From the NCBI GenBank assembly GCA_036555515.1, contig DATBLC010000029.1, positions 1 to 9,782 on the forward strand: a DNA stretch of 9,782 bases, read 5' to 3'. Positions 1 to 5,150 of this stretch are shown in pieces (position 1 is the first letter of the stretch; the number at the start of each line of letters is the position of its first letter). The notes under the pieces were generated by a model. That model worked only from the letters and a program-made list of their open reading frames with translations. It made no database searches and was not told the DNA's origin. The position numbers and the translations under genes were made by a program. The stretch is from DATACQ01 sp036555515 (GTDB taxonomy: Bacteria; Desulfobacterota; Binatia; UBA9968).

Positions 1-101
1 ACTTTCTCGCCCTTAGCAATCGCCAGCTCGCGAATCTTCAGGACCGCCTTTGGCGCGCGATAGCAAAACAGCAGATCCTTGATGTCAACGACGGGGTCCA
101 T
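1..101 (-). CDS. ABC transporter ATP-binding protein, N-terminal fragment
   Basis: Only the first 33 codons are in the window; the gene continues past the left edge. The translation starts MDPVVDIKDLLFCYRAP and continues to an LAIAKGEKV-like segment. This is the usual start of an ABC ATPase: beta strand, aromatic A-loop region (the FCYR Tyr), then the GEK lead-in to Walker A, which itself lies outside the window. The ATG at 99-101 follows the stop of the DUF2796 gene by 6 nt with no clear Shine-Dalgarno, so it is probably translated as part of the same operon. In related clusters a LolD/FtsE-like ATPase and an FtsX-like permease sit next to DUF2796 and DUF3299 genes, so it is likely the energising subunit of a metal or envelope transporter. 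The family is fairly sure; the substrate is inference. Confidence 0.7.
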   Translation of the reverse strand, partial: MDPVVDIKDLLFCYRAPKAVLKIRELAIAKGEK

Positions 102-107
102 GAACCG

Positions 108-695
108 TCAAAAGCGCACCTCGCCTTTGTCTTTCTTGATCGTCGCGCCGGACTGCTGGGCGTCGCCCAGAACTTGAACTTTGGTTTCGTGAAGCGCCGG
201 AAAGAGCTTGGAAACCCCGAATTTGACGCGGCTGCCGGCAAGGCGCTTGTCGCAGGAAACGGAAACCGTTGCACGCACTTCCCAATGTTCGGCGGTCTTC
301 TTCTCGTCCTCGTGCGCCTGCCCGTCTTTGCCGGCGTGGGTTTTGCCGGGTTCGTCCTGCTCTTCGACAATGGCCGTCTTCACTTCGGAGTATTTGCAGC
401 TCAACTTGGGATCGAAAATGACCATCTGGTTCATCTTCGTTTGCACCGTTTTCAAGGCCGCGTCGCGCTTTTTCTTGTCGCTGTTGCTCTTGGCTTCGTG
501 TTCAAAGCCCATAATGCTCTCGGCGGGCGCGCGGAACTCGATGTCGGCCTTGCTGCCTTCGACGGCGATATTGATTTCCGCGACACCGTGCACATGGGCT
601 TCATGGCGCCGCTTTTCCGCTGCACCGCCCGTGCCCGACGAAAACATCGCCAACGCAACGCAGAACAAGCAGCCCAAATGAATTTTGCCGCTCAT
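108..695 (-). CDS. zrgA: DUF2796 (ZrgA-like) periplasmic metal-binding protein
   Basis: A 195-residue exported protein. An N-terminal signal peptide (about residues 1-26, hydrophobic core LGCLFCVALAMF) precedes the family hallmark HEAHVHGVAEINIAVEG (residues 31-47), then RAPAESIMGFEHEA (about 55-68). A charged, His-containing linker (about 112-138, with H120, H128 and H137) follows, and C100 and C148 could form a disulfide. DUF2796 proteins, including Vibrio ZrgA, are zinc-regulated periplasmic proteins thought to bind zinc through the histidines and feed an ABC system. The ATG overlaps the stop of the upstream DUF3299 gene (ATGA at 692-695), indicating translational coupling, and an ABC ATPase follows by 6 nt. 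Family assignment is strong. The metal (zinc) is inferred from family knowledge; nothing in the sequence proves it. Confidence 0.88.
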   Translation of the reverse strand: MSGKIHLGCLFCVALAMFSSGTGGAAEKRRHEAHVHGVAEINIAVEGSKADIEFRAPAESIMGFEHEAKSNSDKKKRDAALKTVQTKMNQMVIFDPKLSCKYSEVKTAIVEEQDEPGKTHAGKDGQAHEDEKKTAEHWEVRATVSVSCDKRLAGSRVKFGVSKLFPALHETKVQVLGDAQQSGATIKKDKGEVRF

Positions 696-1207
696 GGCGC
701 TTTCTTCTCCGGTTTGTACGGCTCAACCAACAGGCCGGTCATGAAATAGGAGGAGTCGGTGTACATGTTCTGAGTTGTCTGGATCTTAAGCCGGCCCTGA
801 GCCCAAACCGGCGCGTAAAAATCGAAGGCTACTTTCTTGCCCTTATCCATCTTTACGTGAACGATCAGATTTGGCGGCGGCGCGGGCACGTGAATGCAAG
901 CCATTGGGTAAGGAACCAACAAAAATTCCGATACGGCCTGATCGTTGTCCTCCAGGGGAATGACGAACCCCGGCACCCGGATTATCGTGCCATCGAACTT
1001 CGTCAGACTCGCCGGCGCTTTCCCGGTTTTGAGGTCTAGCTGCTGGAGCTCCTCCCACATGACTGACGGCACCTTTTCGGACTGGGCATTGGCAGAGCCG
1101 GTGCCGACCACGCCGTTGCCGCCGATTAGCCGGCAAACATGCGCTGCGGGCAACCCCAGAAACAACAAGACCAAAGAGACGACAGCCATGTGTATCCAAA
1201 ATTTCAT
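692..1207 (-). CDS. DUF3299 exported protein
   Basis: A 171-residue protein starting MKFWIHMAVVSLVLLFLGLP, an N-terminal hydrophobic segment that is a signal peptide or anchor. The DUF3299 core follows: MWEELQQLDL, then VPGFVIPLE (about 78-86), FLLVPYPMACIHVPAPPPN (about 95-113, the family hallmark with one Cys and one His) and a C-terminal VWAQGRL/GLLVEPY part. DUF3299 proteins are periplasmic, of unknown biochemical role, and recur beside DUF2796 and an ABC transporter as here. The frame stays open upstream to 1273, but the ATG at 1205-1207 has a strong purine-rich ribosome-binding site and a good signal peptide directly after it, so the longer start is rejected. The stop overlaps the zrgA start by 4 nt. 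Confidence 0.87.
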   Translation of the reverse strand: MKFWIHMAVVSLVLLFLGLPAAHVCRLIGGNGVVGTGSANAQSEKVPSVMWEELQQLDLKTGKAPASLTKFDGTIIRVPGFVIPLEDNDQAVSEFLLVPYPMACIHVPAPPPNLIVHVKMDKGKKVAFDFYAPVWAQGRLKIQTTQNMYTDSSYFMTGLLVEPYKPEKKAP

Positions 1208-1210
1208 GTA

Positions 1211-1221
1211 TCCTCCCTCCC
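1211..1221 (-). promoter_or_regulatory. Ribosome-binding site of the DUF3299 gene
   Basis: On the minus strand GGGAGGGAGGA lies 3 nt before the ATG at 1207. The first GGAGG core is about 8 nt from the start codon. It is the best Shine-Dalgarno in block 1 and fixes the start at 1207 rather than at upstream in-frame codons. Confidence 0.75.
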
Positions 1222-1230
1222 GCCGATACG

Positions 1231-1250
1231 TCATTGAAGTCATGCAATGA
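1231..1250. promoter_or_regulatory. Inverted repeat, candidate operator
   Basis: Perfect 6-bp arms TCATTG (1231-1236) and CAATGA (1245-1250) around an 8-bp centre, 24-43 nt upstream of the DUF3299 start. It is placed where a repressor such as a Fur/Zur-family protein would block transcription. The sequence is not a recognisable Fur or Zur consensus, so the regulator is unknown. Confidence 0.35.
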
Positions 1251-1261
1251 GCGGTCACCAA
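1233..1261 (-). promoter_or_regulatory. Possible sigma70-type promoter for the DUF3299-zrgA operon
   Basis: Minus strand TTGGTG (1256-1261), a 17-nt spacer, then TTCAAT (1233-1238), about 26 nt upstream of the ATG. The hexamers match the consensus at 3/6 and 4/6 positions, so it is weak. The -10 element falls inside the TCATTG/CAATGA dyad, an arrangement typical of a repressed promoter. Confidence 0.25.
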
Positions 1262-1320
1262 CGGAACCCACACGCCGCCCGACGAGCCGTTTACGCTGCC
1301 GGTAATTGCATGTGATTAGG

Positions 1321-1346
1321 AATTCGGTGACGCGCGCTGACGAATT
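1321..1346. promoter_or_regulatory. 26-bp interrupted dyad upstream of the DUF3299-zrgA operon
   Basis: Outer arms AATTCG (1321-1326) and CGAATT (1341-1346) are perfect inverted repeats, centred exactly on a palindromic CGCGCG core (1331-1336); 18 of 26 positions are symmetric. It begins 7 bp past the stop codon of the small secreted gene. It could be a regulator-binding site or a weak hairpin in a read-through transcript. There is no T-tract, so a terminator is unlikely. Confidence 0.35.
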
Positions 1347-1352
1347 GCAGTT

Positions 1353-1646
1353 TTAGGAAGCGGGTGGAGCGCGAATAGATCGGGAACTGAGAGTTTCGTA
1401 TGATAAGACTAGCGGTTCGAGAGACTCGTGGAAAAACTCGATGAATAGCGGAGTCGGGCTGACGGCCGCCGGCGGCGCCCCCATCTCGGAGCGGCTGCCG
1501 TGAACGCAAGCGCATTCCTTCGAAACTCGAGCCGTTCCCAAATTGGCGTGGCTATGAAACGGCAGGAGGAAGATCGCCAGGAAAGATACGATAGCGGCGA
1601 GACGTTTGGCCTTTGCCCCTCCTGCCGATGAACCAGGCAACCGCAT
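1353..1646 (-). CDS. Small secreted Cys/His protein, possibly DUF2946-like
   Basis: A 97-residue ORF with a convincing Sec signal peptide: basic n-region AKAKR (11-15), hydrophobic core LAAIVSFLAIFLLPF (16-30) and an HSHA cleavage region near residue 34. The short mature part has ECACVHG (residues 44-50; C45, C47, H49) and ends in SSRSIRAPPAS. An Arg-Ala-Pro-Pro-Ala tail plus a lone Cys pair resembles small secreted proteins found beside metal-uptake genes, such as the DUF2946 group, but the similarity is by eye only. The ATG at 1646 lacks a Shine-Dalgarno, yet a candidate promoter would start the transcript at or next to it. It lies upstream of the zrg-like genes on the same strand with a 145-nt gap, so it may be metal-regulated with them. 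It could still be a non-coding frame. Confidence 0.5.
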   Translation of the reverse strand: MRLPGSSAGGAKAKRLAAIVSFLAIFLLPFHSHANLGTARVSKECACVHGSRSEMGAPPAAVSPTPLFIEFFHESLEPLVLSYETLSSRSIRAPPAS

Positions 1647-1653
1647 GGCAGGA

Positions 1654-1683
1654 TTGTTACCGTAATCACCCCTTCCGTGTCAA
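1654..1683 (-). promoter_or_regulatory. Candidate sigma70 promoter giving a leaderless mRNA
   Basis: Minus strand TTGACA (1678-1683, a perfect -35), an 18-nt spacer, then TAACAA (1654-1659, 3/6 to the -10 consensus). Only 7 nt separate the -10 from the ATG at 1646, so transcription would begin at about the A of the ATG. This fits the absence of a Shine-Dalgarno. A CCGCGT/ACGCGG inverted repeat (1685-1713) sits just upstream of the -35. Confidence 0.4.
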
Positions 1684-1784
1684 ACCGCGTAGGTACCGCG
1701 CAGTGGCACGCGGGCCGCAATCGCAATATCTGTAGACGGCGAAATACCACGCTCTAGGAGGGTCAAACCGCCTCTCCGTAAAGT

Positions 1785-1812
1785 AAACCTTCCTGGCGGG
1801 GCTGCGTCTAAA
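1785..1812 (+). promoter_or_regulatory. Candidate ECF-type autoregulatory promoter of the sigma operon
   Basis: TAAACCTT (AAC at 1786-1788), then CGTCTAA (1805-1811) with 16 nt between AAC and CGTC. ECF sigma promoters typically carry an AAC-containing -35 and a CGTC-type -10 at this spacing, and ECF operons are commonly autoregulated. The leading GG of the usual GGAAC is missing. A transcript would start near 1818, 24 nt before the first possible sigma start. Confidence 0.33.
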
Positions 1813-1841
1813 GACTAAGGCTGTGCGGGTCTCCTGCGCCA

Positions 1842-2483
1842 ATGACCTCAGAAAGCGCGAGCCTGTTCTCCGGCTTCACTTATGGTATGGATCGTCTCAT
1901 GAAAGTCAGCCCATCCGTGCAGCCGGCGGATGAAGAGCTCGTGGCTCTGGCCTGCGAAGGGGACCACAGAGCCTTCGAGGAACTGGTCGAGCGCCATAAA
2001 CAAAAGGCGTACCGTATTGCCTTTGGCTTTGCGCGCGACCGCGAAGAGGCCAAGGATCTCTCCCAGGATGCGTTTTTGAAGGCGTTCGTGAACCTTGCTA
2101 ATTTTGACGGGCGATCAGGCTTTTACACTTGGTTTTATCGTATTCTGGTCAATGTCTGTTTGGATCATAAAAGGCGCCGATCGCGGCGTGCCAGCGAAGA
2201 ATTCACCGAAGCGGTGGAAAATCAGTTACACCCGAGCCATCCGGCGGCCGTTGGTCCGGCAACGCCCGAAAAACACGTCATGACGAGCGAGTTTTCGCGT
2301 AATGTCGGCGCGGCGCTGGAGGCTCTACCGCCAAAGCAGCGAACCGCGTTTATTCTAAAAAATCACCAGGGGCTTTCGATCAAAGAGATCGCCGAAGTGA
2401 TGCAATCCGCCGAAGGCACGGTCAAAGTGCATCTGCACCGCGCGGTAACGGCTTTGAGGCATAATCTGGCGGAGTTCGCATAG
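1842..2483 (+). CDS. ECF RNA polymerase sigma factor (RpoE-like)
   Basis: Directs RNA polymerase to a stress regulon when freed from its anti-sigma factor. Sigma region 2 spans about residues 44-112: AFEELVERHKQKAYRIAF, then EEAKDLSQDAFLKAF (region 2.1-2.2) and FYTWFYRILVNVCLDHKRR (2.3-2.4, -10 recognition). A linker of about 40 residues leads to region 4 (about 155-205: ALPPKQRTAFILKN, then LSIKEIAEVMQSAEGTVKVHLHRA, the helix-turn-helix for -35 recognition). There is no region 1.1 or 3, so it is an ECF (group 4) factor. The start is uncertain. ATG 1842 gives 213 residues, ATG 1887 gives 198 and ATG 1899 (MKVSPSVQPADEEL) gives 194, the length most usual for RpoE-like factors; none has a clear Shine-Dalgarno. 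The zinc-finger anti-sigma gene follows by 9 nt. Confidence 0.93.
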   Translation: MTSESASLFSGFTYGMDRLMKVSPSVQPADEELVALACEGDHRAFEELVERHKQKAYRIAFGFARDREEAKDLSQDAFLKAFVNLANFDGRSGFYTWFYRILVNVCLDHKRRRSRRASEEFTEAVENQLHPSHPAAVGPATPEKHVMTSEFSRNVGAALEALPPKQRTAFILKNHQGLSIKEIAEVMQSAEGTVKVHLHRAVTALRHNLAEFA

Positions 2484-2492
2484 GAGGGGCAT

Positions 2493-3017
2493 ATGAAGCG
2501 CAATGCGATGACCAAGAGCCCGGCCTGCGAGCGGCTGGAGCAGGACCTGGTCCTTTTTCATTATGGCGAGCTGAGCGGCGCCGAGCGCCGGGAAGTGGAA
2601 GCTCACATTAGAGACTGCGCCGCCTGCGCGCGGTCTCTCACCGAACTCGCCAATCTCCTGCCCGCGACTGTGTTGGGCGATGAACCGCCCCAGGAGTTCT
2701 GGAATGACTATAGCCGTGAACTGCGCCATAAACTTGCGGACCTCGGCGAACACGGGGCGTGGCGGCGAAAGTTGTTTTTCATATTCCATCCGTGGACCAT
2801 GCCCGCCCTGGCGACATCGGCGGTCGTCGCACTTGCGCTAATCTTTACTCTGGGCAAAGGCTTTTGGCAGAACCGCGACGCGCCGCCGCCTTTCGAGGAT
2901 ACTTTTTTGGAAGTTCTGCCCATGGCTGAAAATCTGGATTTTTTTAATAACCTCGAAGTCCTGGACGCCATGGAAATCTTGGAACTGATGGGCGAGTCCG
3001 GCAATGGCGCGGCCTAA
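2493..3017 (+). CDS. Zinc-finger transmembrane anti-sigma factor
   Basis: A 174-residue single-pass membrane protein that should hold the upstream sigma factor inactive. The cytoplasmic N-terminus carries C12, FHYGELSGAERREVEAH and the ZAS signature HIRDCAAC (H38-x3-C42-x2-C45), which binds Zn and can sense redox or signal state in this family. A hydrophobic segment, WTMPALATSAVVALALIFTL (about 101-120), is the only membrane span. The periplasmic tail (about 122-174) is short, strongly acidic (about 11 acidic to 2 basic residues) and rich in Leu/Met: LDFFNNLEVLDAMEILELM. AGGAGG overlapping the sigma stop codon precedes the ATG, so translation is coupled. The family is clear; the signal sensed by the tail is unknown. 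Confidence 0.87.
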   Translation: MKRNAMTKSPACERLEQDLVLFHYGELSGAERREVEAHIRDCAACARSLTELANLLPATVLGDEPPQEFWNDYSRELRHKLADLGEHGAWRRKLFFIFHPWTMPALATSAVVALALIFTLGKGFWQNRDAPPPFEDTFLEVLPMAENLDFFNNLEVLDAMEILELMGESGNGAA

Positions 3018-3062
3018 AGTGCCGAGACTCACGACTCGAGCCGCCGGATTTATGCTCTTGCA

Positions 3063-3100
3063 GCGCGCTGGTCGCGCCGTCTTTGTTCGCGGCAACAAAG
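3063..3100 (+). other. Two tandem RNA hairpins in the anti-sigma/DUF3106 gap
   Basis: GCGCG (3063-3067) pairs with CGCGC (3073-3077) over a 5-nt loop. CTTTGTT (3081-3087) pairs with AACAAAG (3094-3100) over a 6-nt loop. Both stems are perfect. No T-run follows, so an intrinsic terminator is unlikely. They could be an RNase processing or mRNA-stability element that sets different levels of regulator and effector genes. Confidence 0.35.
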
Positions 3101-3123
3101 GAACCCCATAGGCCGGCCGCGCG

Positions 3124-3192
3124 ATGATGCGGATGATGAATTTGCTGAAACCAATGGAGATGCTGCAAGAGATCGAAATGATGCGCGAGTAA
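3124..3192 (+). CDS. Possible 22-residue Met-rich micro-ORF
   Basis: An ATG-initiated frame of 22 codons ending in TAA, 12 nt before the DUF3106 start codon. Eight of the 22 residues are Met. The core LKPMEMLQEIEMM echoes the end of the anti-sigma tail (LDAMEILELM). No good Shine-Dalgarno precedes it, and an in-frame stop at 3109-3111 rules out an upstream extension. It could be a small peptide, a leader peptide coupling DUF3106 translation, a degenerate duplicate of the anti-sigma tail, or chance. Confidence 0.22.
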   Translation: MMRMMNLLKPMEMLQEIEMMRE

Positions 3193-3204
3193 GGGGACGC
3201 CTAG

Positions 3205-3738
3205 ATGAACCGGTTTTTCAGACATGCGGTTTTTTTTCTGCTGCTGGCTTCGCTGCCGGCGCCGGCGGCCGCCCAGAGCCCGACTCCGGATGCATTGGCG
3301 CAGAATGACGAGCAAGCTCGCGAACGCTGGCAGCGCATGACGCCGGAAGAAAAACAGCAGATGCGCGAGCGATTCGAGCGCTGGAAAGCCTTGCCGCAGG
3401 AACGTAAGGACGAGCTGCGCAAAAACTTCGACGAGTGGCGGCGCATGCCAGACGAAGAAAAGGCGGAGACACGGAGGAATTTCGAGCGTTGGCAAAAACT
3501 TTCGCCCGAGGAGCGCGAGCGCTTTCGCGAACGCTGGCAGCGCTGGCGCAAACTCCCGCCCGAAAAGCGGCGAGCGCTGCGCGAGCGCTTTCGCGAGCGG
3601 TTTGAGCATCTTTCGCCGGAGGAAAAACAGCAGTTGCGGGAAAAATTACGCGAGCGGCTAAAGCAGCTCCCGCCCGAAGAACAAAAACTCCTGCGCCAAA
3701 AAATGCGCGAGAAGGACATTCGGCGAAAGGGAGACTAA
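3205..3738 (+). CDS. DUF3106 periplasmic helical-repeat protein
   Basis: A 177-residue exported protein. The Sec signal peptide is residues 1-23 (core AVFFLLLASLPAPAAA, cleavage before Q24). The mature part is almost wholly an Arg/Glu/Trp-rich helical repeat (about residues 44-172) with units such as KLSPEERERFRERWQRWR, a DUF3106 pattern. By hand count it carries about 47 basic and 35 acidic residues. It lacks Cys and has a single mature-part His, so classical metal binding is not evident. The overall form (short, periplasmic, charged helices, next to a sigma/anti-sigma pair) recalls CpxP/Spy/ZraP-type sensors and chaperones, but that is analogy, not homology. AGGGG 8 nt before the ATG is the ribosome-binding site. 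The DUF1800 gene begins 3 nt after the stop. Confidence 0.85.
   Translation: MNRFFRHAVFFLLLASLPAPAAAQSPTPDALAQNDEQARERWQRMTPEEKQQMRERFERWKALPQERKDELRKNFDEWRRMPDEEKAETRRNFERWQKLSPEERERFRERWQRWRKLPPEKRRALRERFRERFEHLSPEEKQQLREKLRERLKQLPPEEQKLLRQKMREKDIRRKGD
3334..3720 (+). repeat. Seven tandem 18-19-residue units within the DUF3106 gene
   Basis: Each unit begins with a hydrophobic pair and a Ser/Thr/Pro-Pro-Glu-Glu helix cap (RMTPEEK, ALPQERK, RMPDEEK, KLSPEER, KLPPEKR, HLSPEEK, QLPPEEQ). The first four units are 18 residues with an Arg/Glu-rich helix ending in a Trp; the last three are 19 residues and lose the Trp. The DNA is also repetitive, with recurring cgcgagcg-type words, consistent with expansion by internal duplication. 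Confidence 0.75.
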
Positions 3739-3741
3739 ACC

Positions 3742-5148
3742 ATGAGCGCTTCCCTGACCCAAGAACAAAGAATCTATCATGTAGTCAGCCGTACAAGCTA
3801 CGGCCCCACGGCGGATGAGCTGGAGCGGGCGGCGCGCATGGGGGTTTCGGCGTATCTAGAAGAGCAACTCAACCCGCAAAGTATTTCCGATTCCCTCGTA
3901 GAGCAGAAAGTCGCCGGCCTAAATACCATGCGTCTGTCGAGCGCCCAGCTCTTCGACCTCTATCCCCCGCCGAACCTGGCAAAGGAAAGGGGCATGACCG
4001 GGCAGATGGCAATGCTACCACGCATCGTGATTTTAGAACTACAGCAGGCGCGCTTGCTCCGTGCGGTTTACAGCCGCCGCCAGTTTTACGAGGTCATGAC
4101 CGACTTCTGGAGCAACCACTTCAACATCTTCGCCGCTAAAGGCGCCAACCGCTGGCTCGTCACTTCCTACGATCGCGACACCATCCGCCCCCACGCGTTG
4201 GGAAAATTCAAAGACCTCCTGCTCGCCACCGCGCAAAGCCCGGCGATGCTTTTTTATCTGGACAACTGGCTGAGCGCCAGCCCGAATCCGCGCGCCCGCC
4301 TGGGACCGAACAACCTCAAGCGTGGCATTAACGAAAACTACGCCAGAGAAATCATGGAGCTTCACACTCTCGGCGTTGACGGCGGCTACATGCAGAAAGA
4401 TGTCCACGAGGTCGCCCGCTGCTTTACCGGCTGGACTATTCGCCGGCCGCGCGGCGATGGCGAATTCGTTTTCGATTCCCGTATCCACGACAACGGCGAA
4501 AAAGTCGTCTTGGGCGAGCGTATTCCGGCGGGCGGCGGCATGGATGATGGTTTGCGCGTTGTCGAAATTCTGGCGCGACATCCATCGACTGCGCACTTCA
4601 TCGCCGCCAAGCTTGCACGCCGCTTCGTTGCCGACGATCCGCCGTCCACCATCGTTAACCGCGCCGCCGAGACGTTCCGCCAGAGCGACGGCGATATCGC
4701 GACGGTCTTACGCACGATCATCAGCGCACCGGAATTTTGCGCCCCCGCGGCCTACAAAGCCAAAGTCAAAAAGCCCCTCGAATTCGTCGCCAGCGCGCTG
4801 CGCGCCACCGGCGCTGAAACGCAAATTACGCCCCAACTGCTGCGTTATCTGGGACGCATGGGCGAGCCGCTGTTTCTGGCGCAGCCGCCCACGGGCTACC
4901 CCGACGCCGGCACGTCCTGGATCAGCCCGGATATGCTGCTGACGCGCATGAACTTCGCCGCCGACCTGGTGAGCAATCGAATTCCCGGTGCTCGCGTGAG
5001 CCCGGAGCAGTTGAGCGAAGCGCATTCAATTGCGCGTCTCATCGCCCCGGAGGGCCTATCTGAAGCCACGCGAGCGGCGCTGGGCAGCGCCGCAGGCAGC
5101 CAGGCGCTGGCTCTGCTCATGGCCGCCCCGGAATTTCAAAGGAGATAG
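3742..5148 (+). CDS. DUF1800 family protein
   Basis: A 468-residue DUF1800 protein, near the usual length. Family blocks in order: HVVSRTSYGPTADEL (13-27), YEVMTDFWSNHFNIF (116-130), a long helical middle, NENYAREIMELHTLGVDGGY (197-216), DVHEVARCFTGWTI (220-233), a HDNGEK/LGER segment (249-260), FIAAKLARRFVADDPP (286-301) and KKPLEFVASALRATGA (343-358). Biochemical activity is not established for the family, although members are commonly paired with DUF1501 proteins, as here. The N-terminus MSASLTQEQR has no signal peptide or membrane segment, so the protein is cytoplasmic unless it is carried out with a partner. AAAGGGAG overlapping the end of the DUF3106 gene serves as ribosome-binding site. 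The DUF1501 gene starts 2 nt after its stop. Confidence 0.92.
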   Translation: MSASLTQEQRIYHVVSRTSYGPTADELERAARMGVSAYLEEQLNPQSISDSLVEQKVAGLNTMRLSSAQLFDLYPPPNLAKERGMTGQMAMLPRIVILELQQARLLRAVYSRRQFYEVMTDFWSNHFNIFAAKGANRWLVTSYDRDTIRPHALGKFKDLLLATAQSPAMLFYLDNWLSASPNPRARLGPNNLKRGINENYAREIMELHTLGVDGGYMQKDVHEVARCFTGWTIRRPRGDGEFVFDSRIHDNGEKVVLGERIPAGGGMDDGLRVVEILARHPSTAHFIAAKLARRFVADDPPSTIVNRAAETFRQSDGDIATVLRTIISAPEFCAPAAYKAKVKKPLEFVASALRATGAETQITPQLLRYLGRMGEPLFLAQPPTGYPDAGTSWISPDMLLTRMNFAADLVSNRIPGARVSPEQLSEAHSIARLIAPEGLSEATRAALGSAAGSQALALLMAAPEFQRR

Positions 5149-5150
5149 AG

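Noticed and set aside
174..749. 191-codon plus-strand open frame
   Set aside because: It is antisense to the DUF2796 gene and its translation shows no family features; the minus-strand protein has clear DUF2796 motifs and coupled starts.
1208..1273. N-terminal extension of the DUF3299 protein to a start at 1273
   Set aside because: It would bury the strong ribosome-binding site at 1211-1221 and place 22 unlikely residues before a good signal peptide.
1679..1781. 10-bp direct repeat GTCAAACCGC at 1679-1688 and 1772-1781 in the divergent intergenic region
   Set aside because: Only two copies 83 bp apart with no symmetry; one copy simply contains the -35 hexamer of the minus-strand promoter. 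Too little to call a regulator site.
2944..3609. 221-codon minus-strand open frame opposite the anti-sigma and DUF3106 genes
   Set aside because: Its Leu/Pro/Arg-rich composition reflects antisense reading of the Arg/Glu repeats; no domain is visible and it crosses two real genes.
3201..3719. 172-codon minus-strand Ser/Arg/Cys-rich frame
   Set aside because: It is the mirror of the DUF3106 repeat array, an artefact of repetitive high-GC codons.
4322..4942. 206-codon plus-strand frame inside the DUF1800 gene
   Set aside because: Out-of-frame reading of a conserved gene; the translation is low-complexity Ala/Arg/Ser/Pro with no recognisable motif.
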